Source of the DNA: Actinobacillus succinogenes 130Z
Lineage (GTDB): Bacteria; Pseudomonadota; Gammaproteobacteria; Enterobacterales; Pasteurellaceae
DNA length: 64,000 nucleotides
NCBI RefSeq assembly: GCF_000017245.1
Contig: NC_009655.1
Coordinates: 1,798,001 to 1,862,000, forward strand
Reading direction: 5' to 3'
Shown here piece by piece: positions 53,273-63,327 of this stretch (its first letter is position 1; the number at the start of each line of letters is the position of its first letter). The notes beneath the pieces were generated by a model, which worked only from the letters and a program-made list of their open reading frames with translations, was not told the DNA's origin and searched no databases. Made by a program: the position numbers and the translations under genes.

Positions 53273-54562
53273 TTAGTTTTGTAGAATCATGCCACCGGCG
53301 ACGGTGTGGTAAGTGGCCTCGTCGATTAAGATGAATGCGCCTGTCGCTTTGTTTTTTGCATAAGACGTAGCGGTGATCGGTTTCTGTAAACCGATTCGCA
53401 CTTGGGCGATATCGTTCATTTTTACTTGGTCGGCATCGCTGTCGTTAAGCAAGGTTTTTAAATCTAAAATTTGTTCCACTTCATTTACTTTGGCGAAGAC
53501 GGTTTGCGTGCCTTGTTTAAGCAGGTATTTACGTGCAGGGTTAAGGGCGCGTTGGTCGAACCAGCAAATAGTCGCCGTGAGTTGTTTGGTTGAAACCGTC
53601 GGCGAATTTACGGCGACAAACGTATCACCGCGCGAAATATCAATATCGTCCGCTAAGCGAACGGTGACTTGCTCGCCCACTTTGGCGCTTTGTACCAAAC
53701 CGTTCGGCGCATAAATTTCCGTTACGGAACTTTCCAAACCGTTCGGTTCAATGCGGATTTGCTCTCCGACTCCGATTTGTCCCGCTTCGATACGCCCCTG
53801 ATAACCGCGGAAATCATCCGCTTTATCTTGGTCTAAACGTAAAACCGATTGCACCGGAAAATGAAAATCTGTCGCGTTTTCCGATTGCTCGTCGTCCGTC
53901 GGTAAATTTTCTAAAATAGTGAGCAAGGGTTCGCCTTGATACCAAGAAGTGCGGTCGCTTTTATGCACGATATTGTCGCCCTGTAATGCGGAAACCGGTA
54001 CAAACAACACGTCCTTTAACCCCAGTTGTTGCGCTAATTTTTGGTAGGCTTGGGTAATGGCGTTGAATTTGTTTTCATCAAAATCCAATAAATCCATTTT
54101 ATTTACCGCCACGATGATATGCGGACAACGCAGATGTTTCAGAATCGCAGAATGGCGCTTGGTTTGCGGCAACAATTCCACTTCGGTCCCGCTGAAATCC
54201 AACTGTGTAGCGTCAATTAGCACTACCGCCGCATTAGCGGTTGAAGCGCCGGTGACCATATTGCGGGTATATTGCTCGTGTCCCGGCGTATCGGCGATGA
54301 TAAATTTACGTTTTGCCGTTGAGAAATAACGATATGCGACGTCAATAGTGATGCCTTGCTCGCGCTCCGCTTCCAAACCGTCGGTAAGAACGGAAAAATC
54401 AATGGCTTCACCGTTGTTTTTGGATTTATTCAGACTGAGTAATTGATCGCTCAGCAGCACTTTACTGTCATACAGTAAGCGGCCGATTAAAGTACTTTTG
54501 CCGTCGTCTACGCTGCCGGCGGTAATGAAACGTAATGGGGCGAATTGGTTTAGGTTGCTCAT
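53273..54562 (-). CDS. cysN: Sulfate adenylyltransferase large (GTPase) subunit
   Basis: A 429-residue GTPase driving APS synthesis. G motifs are GSVDDGKSTLIGRLL, DTPGHEQYTRNM and VNKMDLLD. There is no fused CysC kinase domain at the C-terminus. It follows cysD after 101 bp, a gap holding a GGGCGGAG...CTCCGCCC hairpin (54627-54647). Confidence 0.96.
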   Translation of the reverse strand: MSNLNQFAPLRFITAGSVDDGKSTLIGRLLYDSKVLLSDQLLSLNKSKNNGEAIDFSVLTDGLEAEREQGITIDVAYRYFSTAKRKFIIADTPGHEQYTRNMVTGASTANAAVVLIDATQLDFSGTEVELLPQTKRHSAILKHLRCPHIIVAVNKMDLLDFDENKFNAITQAYQKLAQQLGLKDVLFVPVSALQGDNIVHKSDRTSWYQGEPLLTILENLPTDDEQSENATDFHFPVQSVLRLDQDKADDFRGYQGRIEAGQIGVGEQIRIEPNGLESSVTEIYAPNGLVQSAKVGEQVTVRLADDIDISRGDTFVAVNSPTVSTKQLTATICWFDQRALNPARKYLLKQGTQTVFAKVNEVEQILDLKTLLNDSDADQVKMNDIAQVRIGLQKPITATSYAKNKATGAFILIDEATYHTVAGGMILQN

Positions 54563-54663
54563 ATATTTTATTCCTTCTCAGGGACGAGTTTTATCCTCGC
54601 CCGTAATATTCACTCGGTTTTGGGCGGAGATAAACTCCGCCCCTACGATCATTAAAAGTGCGG

Positions 54664-55590
54664 TTAAAAATAACCCTGTTTTTTACGCTGTTCCATGGCC
54701 GCCTCCGAGGCGCGATCATCCATCCGGGTAGCACTGCGTTCCGAAATTTCGGTGACGGCGGTTTCTTTGATAATATCTGCCGGCGTAGCGGCGGTACTTG
54801 CCACCGGACAAGTGCAGCTAATGTCGCCTACAGTGCGGAAACGCACGGAACGAATTTCACTTTGTTCGCCGGGTTGTTTCGGCGTTAACGGCGTTACCGG
54901 CACGAATAATCCGTTGCGTTCCACTACTTCCCGTTGATGAGCGTAATAAATCGGCGGTAATTCCAGATTCTCCCGTTCGATATATTGCCAAATGTCGAGT
55001 TCCGTCCAGTTGGAAATCGGGAATACCCGCATATTTTCGCCTTTGTGCATTTTGCCGTTATAAAGCGACCATAATTCCGGACGCTGCGCCTTCGGATCCC
55101 ATTGGCCGAATTCATCGCGAAACGAGAAAATGCGTTCTTTGGCCCGGGCTTTTTCTTCGTCACGGCGGGCACCGCCCATTAAGGCGTCAAAGCTATTGGC
55201 TTCAATAGTTTCCAGCAACGTCACCGCTTGCGCCGCATTACGGGAGTCGGTTTCTTTACGTAACACCACCGTACCTTTGGCAATAGAATCTTCCACATGA
55301 CCCACCACCAAACGTGCGTTCAGTTTTTTCACCTGTTCGTCGCGGAATCGAATCACTTCCGGATAGTTATGCCCCGTATCGATATGAACAAGCGGGAACG
55401 GCAACACTAAATCGCGACCTTCCAACTGAAAAGCCTTACGGGCAAGCGCCAGCAACACGACGGAATCCTTACCGCCGGAAAACAGCAATGCCGGATTACT
55501 GCATTCGGCGACTACTTCGCGAATAATGTAAATCGATTCGGCTTCCAGCCAATCGAGATGTCCGTTTTCGATTTTGTTTTGTGTTGTCAT
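54664..55590 (-). CDS. cysD: Sulfate adenylyltransferase small subunit
   Basis: A 308-residue PP-loop ATP sulfurylase subunit (LLFSGGKDSVVLLALARKAF, GGARRDEEKARAKERIFS, CTCPVASTAAT). The ATG at 55590 with AAGGAT upstream gives the family N-terminus; the upstream extension to 55710 lies in the repeat copy B. Confidence 0.95.
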   Translation of the reverse strand: MTTQNKIENGHLDWLEAESIYIIREVVAECSNPALLFSGGKDSVVLLALARKAFQLEGRDLVLPFPLVHIDTGHNYPEVIRFRDEQVKKLNARLVVGHVEDSIAKGTVVLRKETDSRNAAQAVTLLETIEANSFDALMGGARRDEEKARAKERIFSFRDEFGQWDPKAQRPELWSLYNGKMHKGENMRVFPISNWTELDIWQYIERENLELPPIYYAHQREVVERNGLFVPVTPLTPKQPGEQSEIRSVRFRTVGDISCTCPVASTAATPADIIKETAVTEISERSATRMDDRASEAAMEQRKKQGYF

Positions 55591-55647
55591 TGTTAATCCT
55601 TTTATTTTTTTAATTCTCTTATTTGATTGAATTTGTTTTCGCCAATG

Positions 55648-55822
55648 GCGACCAACTTTGCTTTTCTTGAGCAAAGCAAAGTTGGCAAAAGAAACACACC
55701 CCGGCTTCACCGCTTTTCTTCGCTTGATTGAAATTTTCTTTACGGAAAATAAGTAAACCCGCTTCGCTCAAACAAGCTTATTTTCCTAAAAATTTCAAGC
55801 CGCGCAGGCGTCTCAGACGGGG
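55648..55822. repeat. About 175-bp intergenic repeat, copy B (cysH-cysD gap)
   Basis: It has the same order as copy A: stem CCAACTTTGC/GCAAAGTTGG, then the nested hairpin at 55730-55796, then TCAGACGGGG. In the first stem two base pairs differ from copy A, and both arms change together. Confidence 0.8.
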
Positions 55823-55857
55823 AATCATCAACACCACAAAGTGCGGTTAAATTTTTA

Positions 55858-56589
55858 CTATTTATGCAGTCCGCATTCTTTGCTGTCTTTGTTTTCCCAC
55901 CACCAGCGTCCGGCGCGGATATCTTCGCCCTGTTTGACGGGTTTGGTGCAAGGTTCGCAACCGATGCTCGGACAGCCTTGTTTATACAATTCGTTGTAAG
56001 GAATATTGTGCTTAAGAATGTATGCCCATACATCGATTTCATGCCAGTCAAAAATCGGGTTGTATTTGTCAATACCGCGGACGCGGTCCTGTTCGCGGAA
56101 AGCCAATTCCGTACGGGTTACGGACTGTTCGCGGCGTTGCCCCGTCAACCAGCAATCGGCGTTTTTAAGCGCGCGGTTAAGCGGCTCGATTTTGCGGATA
56201 TAACAACATTCGCGGCGCAATTCCACACTTTCATAGAATGCAAACCGGCCCTTTTCGCGATCATATTTTTCCGCAACGGCGGAGACAGGGTGGAATAATT
56301 GGAAATCCAAATCGGGATAGACGTTTTTCACAGCCTCTACTAATGCCAGAGTTTCAGGATTTAAACGTCCGGTTTCCAGGGTAAATACGCTAATTTTTGC
56401 GTTACTTTTAGCAATGACGTCGGTAATCACCATATCTTCCGCCGCCAGACTGCTGGCAAATCTGGCATGTTGATGATGTTCTGCTATTTCATGAATACGC
56501 TCAAAAAGTGCGGTTTCTTTTTCGAGTAAATCGGCAAAATCCTTTTCTGTCGGCCGAGGAATTTGCCATAGTTCCGGTCTTATAATCAT
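55858..56589 (-). CDS. cysH: Phosphoadenylyl/adenylyl-sulfate reductase with Fe-S cysteine motifs
   Basis: A 243-residue reductase of the PP-loop type (SLAAEDMVITDVIAKSNAKI). The catalytic C-terminal Cys is in ECGLHK. It has a CC pair (RRECCYIRK) and CPSIGCEPC, the four cysteines that hold a 4Fe-4S cluster in adenylyl-sulfate (APS) reductases and are absent from enterobacterial PAPS reductase. With no cysC near, direct APS reduction is the likely route. The start at 56589 has GGGGAAG upstream. Confidence 0.92.
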   Translation of the reverse strand: MIIRPELWQIPRPTEKDFADLLEKETALFERIHEIAEHHQHARFASSLAAEDMVITDVIAKSNAKISVFTLETGRLNPETLALVEAVKNVYPDLDFQLFHPVSAVAEKYDREKGRFAFYESVELRRECCYIRKIEPLNRALKNADCWLTGQRREQSVTRTELAFREQDRVRGIDKYNPIFDWHEIDVWAYILKHNIPYNELYKQGCPSIGCEPCTKPVKQGEDIRAGRWWWENKDSKECGLHK

Positions 56590-56660
56590 CTGCTTCCCCA
56601 CATTCAAATTATCCGCTTTAGTTTATTGTTTAAATTCTTTTATCACAGGCTGAATCCCGT

Positions 56661-58091
56661 CTATGCCACGCTTTCGATCCGTAAACTATCTAACGTAAAG
56701 TGCGGTCGTTTTTGGGCAAATTTTTGTTCGCCGAACCAAGCTAATTTGTCGTGCAACGTCACCACTTCGCCCACTACAATCAATGCCGGCGTCGGCGCAT
56801 TCTCGGCAATTTCCGCCAACGCCGTCAGAGTGCCGATATGTGTTTTTTGCCTTGCTTGCGTGCCTTGAGAAATCACCGCAATCGGTGTCGAACCTGCACG
56901 ACCGAATTGCTGTAAACGTTCGGCGATATCCTTGGCTTTCAATGTGCCCATATAAATCACTAATGTTTGATTACTGCGTGCCAGGGTTTGCCATTCAATG
57001 TCCGAAGCATTCGCTTTGCGATGACCGGTGACGAAAACCGCACTTTGGGCGTAATCGCGATGGGTCAGCGGAATACCCGCATAAGCGGTGGCGCCGATTG
57101 CCGCCGTAATGCCAGGCACCACGGAAAACGGAATTTGTCGTTCCGCCAATACTTCCAGTTCTTCACCGCCGCGACCGAATACGAAGGGATCGCCGCCTTT
57201 CAAACGCACCACGCGTTTGCCTTGCTGCGCGTATTTCACTAACAGCGCATTGGTATTCTCCTGCGCCACTTGTTTGCCTTGCGCCCGTTTTCCCACGAAC
57301 ACCAATTTTGCATCACGACGCACTAATTCTAAAATCTCGTCGGAAACCAAGGCATCGTATAACACCACGTCCGCCTGCTGAATCTCCTGCAAACCTTTCA
57401 ACGTCAGCAAACCGGCATCTCCGGGACCTGCGCCGACTAACGAAACGAACCCGCCGCGATAATCCTTATCCAGTTGTAATTCCAATTCTTTTTTTGCCGC
57501 TTCTGTTTGGCGGTTTTTCAGCAATTGACTGAATCTGCCGTTAAACAGGCTTTCCCAAAAACGGCGGCGTTCGGTTACGGTTTTCAGTTTGGTTTTTACT
57601 TTATGTCGCCATTTGCCGGAAATATCCGCCATCGCACCTAAATGTTGCGGTAATAAGGCTTCTAATTTTTCCCGTAACAAACGGGCCAATACCGGCGCCG
57701 TGCCACCGCTGGAAACGGCGACTTGAATCGGATTGCGATCGATAATCGAGGGAAAAATAAAACTGCAACGCGCTTGATCGTCCACCACGTTAACCAGCTT
57801 CTGCTGACTTTCCGCCACCCGGAATACCCGTTCGTTCAGGTATTCGTCATCGGTCGCGGCAATCACTAAAAATACGTTGCGAATCTGTTCGCTGTTAAAT
57901 TCTCCGGCAATCCAAAGAATATGTCCCAGCTCAAAAAGTGCGGTCAATTCGGCGTTTAATTTTTGCGCCACAATACGTACATCCGCATTGGCTTTCAGTA
58001 ATAAATTCACTTTACGCGCGGCAACGCCTCCGCCGCCCACCACCAATACGGGACGGTTATTTAAATCGGCAAATACGGGAAAATAATGCAT
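56661..58091 (-). CDS. cysG: Siroheme synthase (uroporphyrinogen methyltransferase and dehydrogenase/ferrochelatase)
   Basis: A 476-residue bifunctional protein. The N-terminal CysG-B part (MHYFPVFADLNNRPVLVVGGGGVAARK) does oxidation and iron insertion. The C-terminal SAM methyltransferase (VSLVGAGPGDAGLLTLKGLQ, RLKGGDPFVFGRGGEE) makes precorrin-2. It supplies siroheme to CysI. It overlaps the sbp stop by one base. Confidence 0.96.
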   Translation of the reverse strand: MHYFPVFADLNNRPVLVVGGGGVAARKVNLLLKANADVRIVAQKLNAELTALFELGHILWIAGEFNSEQIRNVFLVIAATDDEYLNERVFRVAESQQKLVNVVDDQARCSFIFPSIIDRNPIQVAVSSGGTAPVLARLLREKLEALLPQHLGAMADISGKWRHKVKTKLKTVTERRRFWESLFNGRFSQLLKNRQTEAAKKELELQLDKDYRGGFVSLVGAGPGDAGLLTLKGLQEIQQADVVLYDALVSDEILELVRRDAKLVFVGKRAQGKQVAQENTNALLVKYAQQGKRVVRLKGGDPFVFGRGGEELEVLAERQIPFSVVPGITAAIGATAYAGIPLTHRDYAQSAVFVTGHRKANASDIEWQTLARSNQTLVIYMGTLKAKDIAERLQQFGRAGSTPIAVISQGTQARQKTHIGTLTALAEIAENAPTPALIVVGEVVTLHDKLAWFGEQKFAQKRPHFTLDSLRIESVA

Positions 58092-59125
58092 TAGTTCGTT
58101 CCTTTTTGTTGCTGTGCGTTTTGTTGCGCCTGAATATAAAGCCGGTCGAACAGGGCGTTATCGGCAAAATGCATACGGTTAATCGTCGTCCAATCGCCGA
58201 ACTTTTCATTCACGTCGAAGGTTTCGATTTCAGGAAAAAGTGCGGTCAAATTTTTCAATATTTTTTTATCGCTCGGACGAAAATGATTTTTCGCCGCCAG
58301 CTGTTGCGCTTCGGCTGACCACAATCCCCGCAAGTAAGCCTGAACTTGTTCGCGGGTGCCGTTAATCTTGCTATTTTGATTCACTTCCGCCACCAATACC
58401 GGGGTGTACGCCGTTAAACCGGGATAAACCAGCTCAAAGTCGTCTCGCCCCAAAGTTTGCACGGCAAGTGCGGCTTCGTTTTCCGGTGCGATTAATACAT
58501 CGCCCAAATTACGCCGGGTAAACGAGATGGTCGCCCCGCGCGCGCCCGCTTCCAACACCGGTATATTACGCAGCATTTTTTCGATAAACCCGTGAACCTG
58601 TCGTTCGTCGCCGAACCGTTGTCGCGCATAAGCCAACGCGGCCAAATAGGCGTAACGCCCGTTGGCGGACGTTTTCGGGTTGGCGAAAATCGTACTAACG
58701 TCATGACGGGCTAAATCCGCCCAATCCCGAATATTCTTCGGGTTGCCTTTGCGTACTAAAAACACCATAACGGAACCGAAAGGCGTAGCATTATCCGGTA
58801 ACGCCGACCGCCAGTTTGCTGCGATTAATCCTTTTTCCACCAACATATCGATATCATTCGCTTGCGTAAGCGTCACCACATCCGCCGGTAAACCGCTTGC
58901 CACGCTCAGCGCCTGTTTGCTGGCGCCGCCGTGAGACTGAGAAATCGTAATTTGCGGATGTTGCTGCCGGAATGCCGTATTGTATTCTTTGTAAAAATCG
59001 CGGATGACGTCATAAGCCACATTCAGCAATACTTTTTTATCCTGCTTATCCGAATGTGAAGAACAGGCGACAAAAGTGGTAACGGTAACCGAAATCACAA
59101 GAAAAACTGCAATTATTTTCTTCAC
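58091..59125 (-). CDS. sbp: Sulfate/thiosulfate-binding lipoprotein
   Basis: A 344-residue binding protein of the Sbp/CysP family: LNVAYDVIRDFYKEYN, SQSHGGASKQALSVASGLPADVVTLT. It has a lipobox (TTFVAC), so is lipid-anchored rather than free, which is less common in enteric relatives. It starts the minus-strand cys operon and faces divergent cysT. Confidence 0.93.
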   Translation of the reverse strand: MKKIIAVFLVISVTVTTFVACSSHSDKQDKKVLLNVAYDVIRDFYKEYNTAFRQQHPQITISQSHGGASKQALSVASGLPADVVTLTQANDIDMLVEKGLIAANWRSALPDNATPFGSVMVFLVRKGNPKNIRDWADLARHDVSTIFANPKTSANGRYAYLAALAYARQRFGDERQVHGFIEKMLRNIPVLEAGARGATISFTRRNLGDVLIAPENEAALAVQTLGRDDFELVYPGLTAYTPVLVAEVNQNSKINGTREQVQAYLRGLWSAEAQQLAAKNHFRPSDKKILKNLTALFPEIETFDVNEKFGDWTTINRMHFADNALFDRLYIQAQQNAQQQKGTN

Positions 59126-59372
59126 TCTGCGTCCTCCATATCAGGTTTGCCAGCGACATTCCGCGATTGCCCATTCGTTACGGTGAAATTTATAAAACAA
59201 AATGTTCCGATTCAAAAATAACAAAAATTTATTTCTTAGAATAAAATGGAATATATGCAACCAAAATAAGCGATTAAATATTACATTTAGTTATAATAAA
59301 TAAATTTTAGTTCTTTGCATCCGGCATAAAGTGCGGTTATTTTTTTGTGCGATTTATGGAGTATGCAAAGTT

Positions 59373-60194
59373 ATGCGAACCGTTTTACCTTTTTTCAAAC
59401 GTGGAATCACTATTACGCTTTTATGGCTGGGATCTATGATTCTGTTACCGTTAGGCTTGTTAATCGCCACAGCATTACAGCTCGGCAGCACTGATATTTG
59501 GGCGGTTATCGGTAGTGAACGGGTCATCGCCTCTATTTGGTTGTCATTTAAAATGGCATTACTCGCAACGTCGGTGAATCTGATTTTCGGTTTTCTGTTG
59601 GCTTGGATTTTGGTGCGTTACGACTTCCGGGGGAAAAGTCTGATGAATGCACTGATTGATCTGCCCTTTGCGCTGCCCACGGCGGTAGCGGGAATCGCAC
59701 TGGCTTCCCTTTACGCACCGACAGGCTTATTCGGCGGGTTATTGGCCAAAATCGGGATTCAAATCGCTTATACTCCGCTTGGTATTGCCGTTGCGTTAAT
59801 TTTTGTCAGTCTGCCTTTTATAGTACGCGCCGTTCAACCCGTATTGGAAAAACTGGATCCCGCTTATGAAGAAGCCGCCGCTATTTTGGGCGCAAATAAA
59901 CGGATAACGCTGACCCGTATTATTATTCCCGTTCTGCTGCCCGCCGTTATCAGCGGTGCCGGTATGGGATTCGCCCGTTCCCTCGGCGAATACGGTTCCG
60001 TGATTTTTATTGCCGGTAATGTCCCGTTGGTATCCGAAATTGCACCGTTGATTATCATGTCGAAATTGGATCTTTACGACGTACAGGGGGCATCGGTCGT
60101 AGCATTACTGATGATCATCATTTCTTTTCTTTTGATTTTTCTGATTAACGTCGCGCAATGGCAAATCAGTAAAAAAATGACGCAGGTAAAATAA
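59373..60194 (+). CDS. cysT: Sulfate ABC transporter permease CysT (CysU)
   Basis: A 273-residue permease with six membrane helices. The EAA loop is EEAAAILGANKRITLTRIIIPVLLPA. FALPTAVAGIALASLYAPTGL is typical. The 247-bp divergent gap to sbp is AT-rich and holds promoters for both directions, with no clear CysB site identified. Confidence 0.94.
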   Translation: MRTVLPFFKRGITITLLWLGSMILLPLGLLIATALQLGSTDIWAVIGSERVIASIWLSFKMALLATSVNLIFGFLLAWILVRYDFRGKSLMNALIDLPFALPTAVAGIALASLYAPTGLFGGLLAKIGIQIAYTPLGIAVALIFVSLPFIVRAVQPVLEKLDPAYEEAAAILGANKRITLTRIIIPVLLPAVISGAGMGFARSLGEYGSVIFIAGNVPLVSEIAPLIIMSKLDLYDVQGASVVALLMIIISFLLIFLINVAQWQISKKMTQVK

Positions 60195-61060
60195 TGAATA
60201 TTTCGACTATGCCGCATAAAAACCGACGCCGGCCAGATTGGCAAAAACGGAGCCTTATCGCACTCGGTTTTCTGTTTTTCGCCGTAATTTTATTGGCGCC
60301 GTTAGTCACCGTGTTCTATTACGCCTTCGAACAGGGTTTCAATTTGTTTATTCGGGCAATCGGCGATGAAGAGGCGCTTGCTGCCATTTGGTTAACGGTG
60401 AAAGTGGCGTTGATTGTGCTGCCTGTGAATGTCTTTATCGGTGTAGTGATGGCGTGGACTATCGCCTACTTTAATTTTAAAGGTAAAGCATTTTTGACCG
60501 CACTTTTAGACTTACCCTTTTCCATTTCGCCCGTGGTTGTCGGCTTAATGTTTTTATTGCTGTTCGGATTAGACGGCTTGGTCGGCAAATGGTTTATCGA
60601 ACAGGGTTTCCGTATTGTGTTCGCTATGCCGAGTATTGTGATCGTCACGTTATTCGTGACCTTTCCGTTAATCGTAAAATCCTTGATTCCCGCTATGGCG
60701 GCGCAAGGTAACAGCGAAGAACAGGCGGCGCTGATTCTCGGCGCAAACACTTGGACGTTATTTTTCAGCGTCACACTGCCGAAAATAAAATGGGCGTTAA
60801 TTTACGGCGTGATTCTCAGCAACGCCCGTGCCATGGGTGAATTCGGTGCGGTGAGCGTGATATCCGGTCATATTCGCGGCTTAACCAATACCATTCCGCT
60901 GTATGTAGAAATCAGTTATAACGAATACCGGTTTATCGCCGCTTTTGCCTGCGCCGGTCTGCTCGCCTCCTTAGCGTTGTTCACGCTGGGATGTCAAAAT
61001 TTAATCGGCCGGTTGCAACGGCGTAAAACGGTAAAATCCTTACCCCGTCGTAACGCATAA
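60194..61060 (+). CDS. cysW: Sulfate ABC transporter permease CysW
   Basis: A 288-residue permease (DLPFSISPVVVGLMFLLLFG, EEQAALILGANTWTLFFSVTLPKIKWA). Its ATG overlaps the cysT stop (TAATG). Confidence 0.95.
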   Translation: MNISTMPHKNRRRPDWQKRSLIALGFLFFAVILLAPLVTVFYYAFEQGFNLFIRAIGDEEALAAIWLTVKVALIVLPVNVFIGVVMAWTIAYFNFKGKAFLTALLDLPFSISPVVVGLMFLLLFGLDGLVGKWFIEQGFRIVFAMPSIVIVTLFVTFPLIVKSLIPAMAAQGNSEEQAALILGANTWTLFFSVTLPKIKWALIYGVILSNARAMGEFGAVSVISGHIRGLTNTIPLYVEISYNEYRFIAAFACAGLLASLALFTLGCQNLIGRLQRRKTVKSLPRRNA

Positions 61061-61097
61061 ACTTAACAACCGTATTTTATGAATTTAGGAAAGCAAA

Positions 61098-62174
61098 ATG
61101 TCAATCCGTATTGAAAATTTAGAAAAATATTTCGGCAGTTTTCATGCCTTAAAAAATATTAATTTACGGTTTCAGCAAAACCAACTGACGGCATTGTTAG
61201 GTCCCAGCGGTTGCGGTAAAACCACTTTATTGCGAATCATTGCCGGACTGGAATTTGCAGAACGCGGACGTATTTGGTTTGAAGGGCGTGATGTGACTGG
61301 TCTATCGGCAAAAGAGCGCGGTGTGGGATTTGTTTTTCAGCATTATGCCTTATTTCAGAATATGACAGTATTCGACAATATCGCTTTCGGTTTGCGGGTG
61401 AAACCGCGTAAAACGCGTCCGAGTGAAGCGGAAATTCACGAAAAAGTGACCGCACTTTTGAAATTGATTGAACTGGAATGGCTGGCGGAATCTTATCCGA
61501 ATCAGCTTTCCGGCGGACAACGGCAACGTATTGCGCTGGCACGTTCTCTGGCGGTTCAGCCCAAAGTGCTGTTATTGGACGAACCGTTCGGCGCACTGGA
61601 TGCGCAGGTACGCAAAACCCTGCGTCGCTGGCTGCGTGATTTGCATCAGGAATTGAACGTTACCAGTATTTTTGTCACTCATGATCAGGACGAAGCGCTG
61701 GATGTATCCGATCGCATTGTGGTGATGAATAAAGGACAAATCGAACAAATCGGCGAACCGACCCGGATTTATCATGCGCCGCAAACGCCGTTTGTTACGC
61801 AATTTGTCGGCGATGTCAACGTATTTCACGGCCATATCGACCAAGGGAAACTGGTAATCGGCGAATTTTCCCATCACATTAACGAACGTGAAAATATGAC
61901 AAAACCCATGAATAATCAATCGGCTACAGCTTACATCCGACCTTATGAGCTCACCCTGTCACGTTCCGCTGAAAATGCACTGGCAACGGGTAAAATTACG
62001 CACATTAATGCCATCGGTTTTATCGTCCGTATAGAAATCCAAAGCGCACAAAGCGAACAACCCATTGAGGTTATTTTAACTAAAAACGCTTACCTTGACG
62101 CGCAATATCAGTTGAACGAACAGGTTTATTTAGTGCCGGATAAATTGAATTTATTCCAACAAATGAACATTTAA
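61098..62174 (+). CDS. cysA: Sulfate ABC transporter ATPase CysA
   Basis: A 358-residue ATPase: Walker A GPSGCGKTTLL, signature LSGGQRQRI, Walker B LLLDEPFGALDAQVR and a C-terminal regulatory domain with AYIRPYELTL. The last gene of cysTWA, ending at a bidirectional terminator. Confidence 0.96.
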   Translation: MSIRIENLEKYFGSFHALKNINLRFQQNQLTALLGPSGCGKTTLLRIIAGLEFAERGRIWFEGRDVTGLSAKERGVGFVFQHYALFQNMTVFDNIAFGLRVKPRKTRPSEAEIHEKVTALLKLIELEWLAESYPNQLSGGQRQRIALARSLAVQPKVLLLDEPFGALDAQVRKTLRRWLRDLHQELNVTSIFVTHDQDEALDVSDRIVVMNKGQIEQIGEPTRIYHAPQTPFVTQFVGDVNVFHGHIDQGKLVIGEFSHHINERENMTKPMNNQSATAYIRPYELTLSRSAENALATGKITHINAIGFIVRIEIQSAQSEQPIEVILTKNAYLDAQYQLNEQVYLVPDKLNLFQQMNI

Positions 62175-62180
62175 AACAGA

Positions 62181-62222
62181 AAAGTGCGGTCGAAAAACGT
62201 TTAATTTTTTGACCGCACTTTT
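62181..62222. terminator. Bidirectional terminator of cysA and rlmM
   Basis: AAAAGTGCGGTC and GACCGCACTTTT form the stem; both outer flanks and the loop side are T- or A-rich. Confidence 0.88.
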
Positions 62223-62232
62223 TACTGTATTC

Positions 62233-63327
62233 TTAATGGCGCCAAGTTCGAACATGTACCGTAATTTCCTCACGATCATGATATAAATGTTTAGCTTGCA
62301 TACGGAATTTCAAACCGCTTTGCGTCAATTCGTCCGCCAGTTTTTGTAAACACCGCCGTACCTCCGTATAACGTTTTTTCATGGGTAACTTTAAATTGAA
62401 AATCGTTTCGTGACACCATTCGTTACTCAGCCATTTTCCGATTAATGCCACAATTCTGCCCGGCTGTTCCACCATATCGCACACCAGCCAATCCGCCTTC
62501 TTTCGTTTCGGCGGTTGAAATTTAAAACCGTCTTCGGAGCAATGTTCGATTCGTCCCGTTTCATGCAGGCTAGCCGCCATTTTACCGTGATCTACCGCAT
62601 AAACGAATAAACCGCGTTTAACCAACTGATAGGTCCAACCGCCCGGACAAGCGCCTAAATCTACACCGATCATGTTTTCGTTCAAACGTTTGCTTTCTTC
62701 TTCGCGGGGAATGAAGGTTAAAATCGCTTCCTCCAATTTTAAAGTAGAACGGCTTGGCGCCTCCGTCGGGAATTTCAGCCGGGGAATCCCCATAAAATAG
62801 GGCGAATGATTACGGTTATAGGAATACCCCGCATAACAGGCGTCGGACCGTACAAACAGGCAATGCAAAGTCATACCGCTATCCTTAATTTGTTTGAAAT
62901 TCAGCCATCCCTGTTTTTTCAATGCCTGCCGCAAAGGCACGGTAAATTTGCGGCAAAATGCGGATAATTCTTTTGCTTCATTGGTATCGGCGGTTTCCAC
63001 CCAAAGTTCGCTGCTTTGTTGTAGCTTTAAGTGCGGTGAAACTTCCTGATATTTTTGCAAAATCGGCGTAATCCGATCCGTCGTCGGCAAATTCTGCAAT
63101 AAATCGGAAACCACCACCAATTGGCGGGCGAAAATTAATTGGGTAAAGGGAATTTCTCGGGCAAGACGATCCGCCTCTCCCGGTTGGTAACATTCAAAGA
63201 TCACATAGCCCGCATTTTCCTGTATGCGGGCAAAACCGAATACGCCTCGTTCGGCGGCTGTATCCGTAATTTCCGCCGCCACTTCTTTCTCAAAACCGAT
63301 ACGGCAATATAAAGCCAGTTTATTCAT
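62233..63327 (-). CDS. rlmM: 23S rRNA 2'-O-ribose cytidine-2498 methyltransferase
   Basis: A 364-residue SAM methyltransferase: N-terminal THUMP-like region, then IGVDLGACPGGWTYQLVKRG (SAM), WLVCDMVEQP and WLSNEWCHETIFNLKLPMKKRY. Convergent with cysA. Confidence 0.95.
   Translation of the reverse strand: MNKLALYCRIGFEKEVAAEITDTAAERGVFGFARIQENAGYVIFECYQPGEADRLAREIPFTQLIFARQLVVVSDLLQNLPTTDRITPILQKYQEVSPHLKLQQSSELWVETADTNEAKELSAFCRKFTVPLRQALKKQGWLNFKQIKDSGMTLHCLFVRSDACYAGYSYNRNHSPYFMGIPRLKFPTEAPSRSTLKLEEAILTFIPREEESKRLNENMIGVDLGACPGGWTYQLVKRGLFVYAVDHGKMAASLHETGRIEHCSEDGFKFQPPKRKKADWLVCDMVEQPGRIVALIGKWLSNEWCHETIFNLKLPMKKRYTEVRRCLQKLADELTQSGLKFRMQAKHLYHDREEITVHVRTWRH

Noticed and set aside
53051..55822. 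Insertion sequence in the cys cluster
   Set aside because: The two repeats encode no transposase frame and are conserved in structure, which fits a small intergenic repeat better.
59126..59372. CysB-binding sites in the divergent sbp-cysT region
   Set aside because: The region is AT-rich enough that loose CysB half-sites appear by chance; no convincing pair was found.
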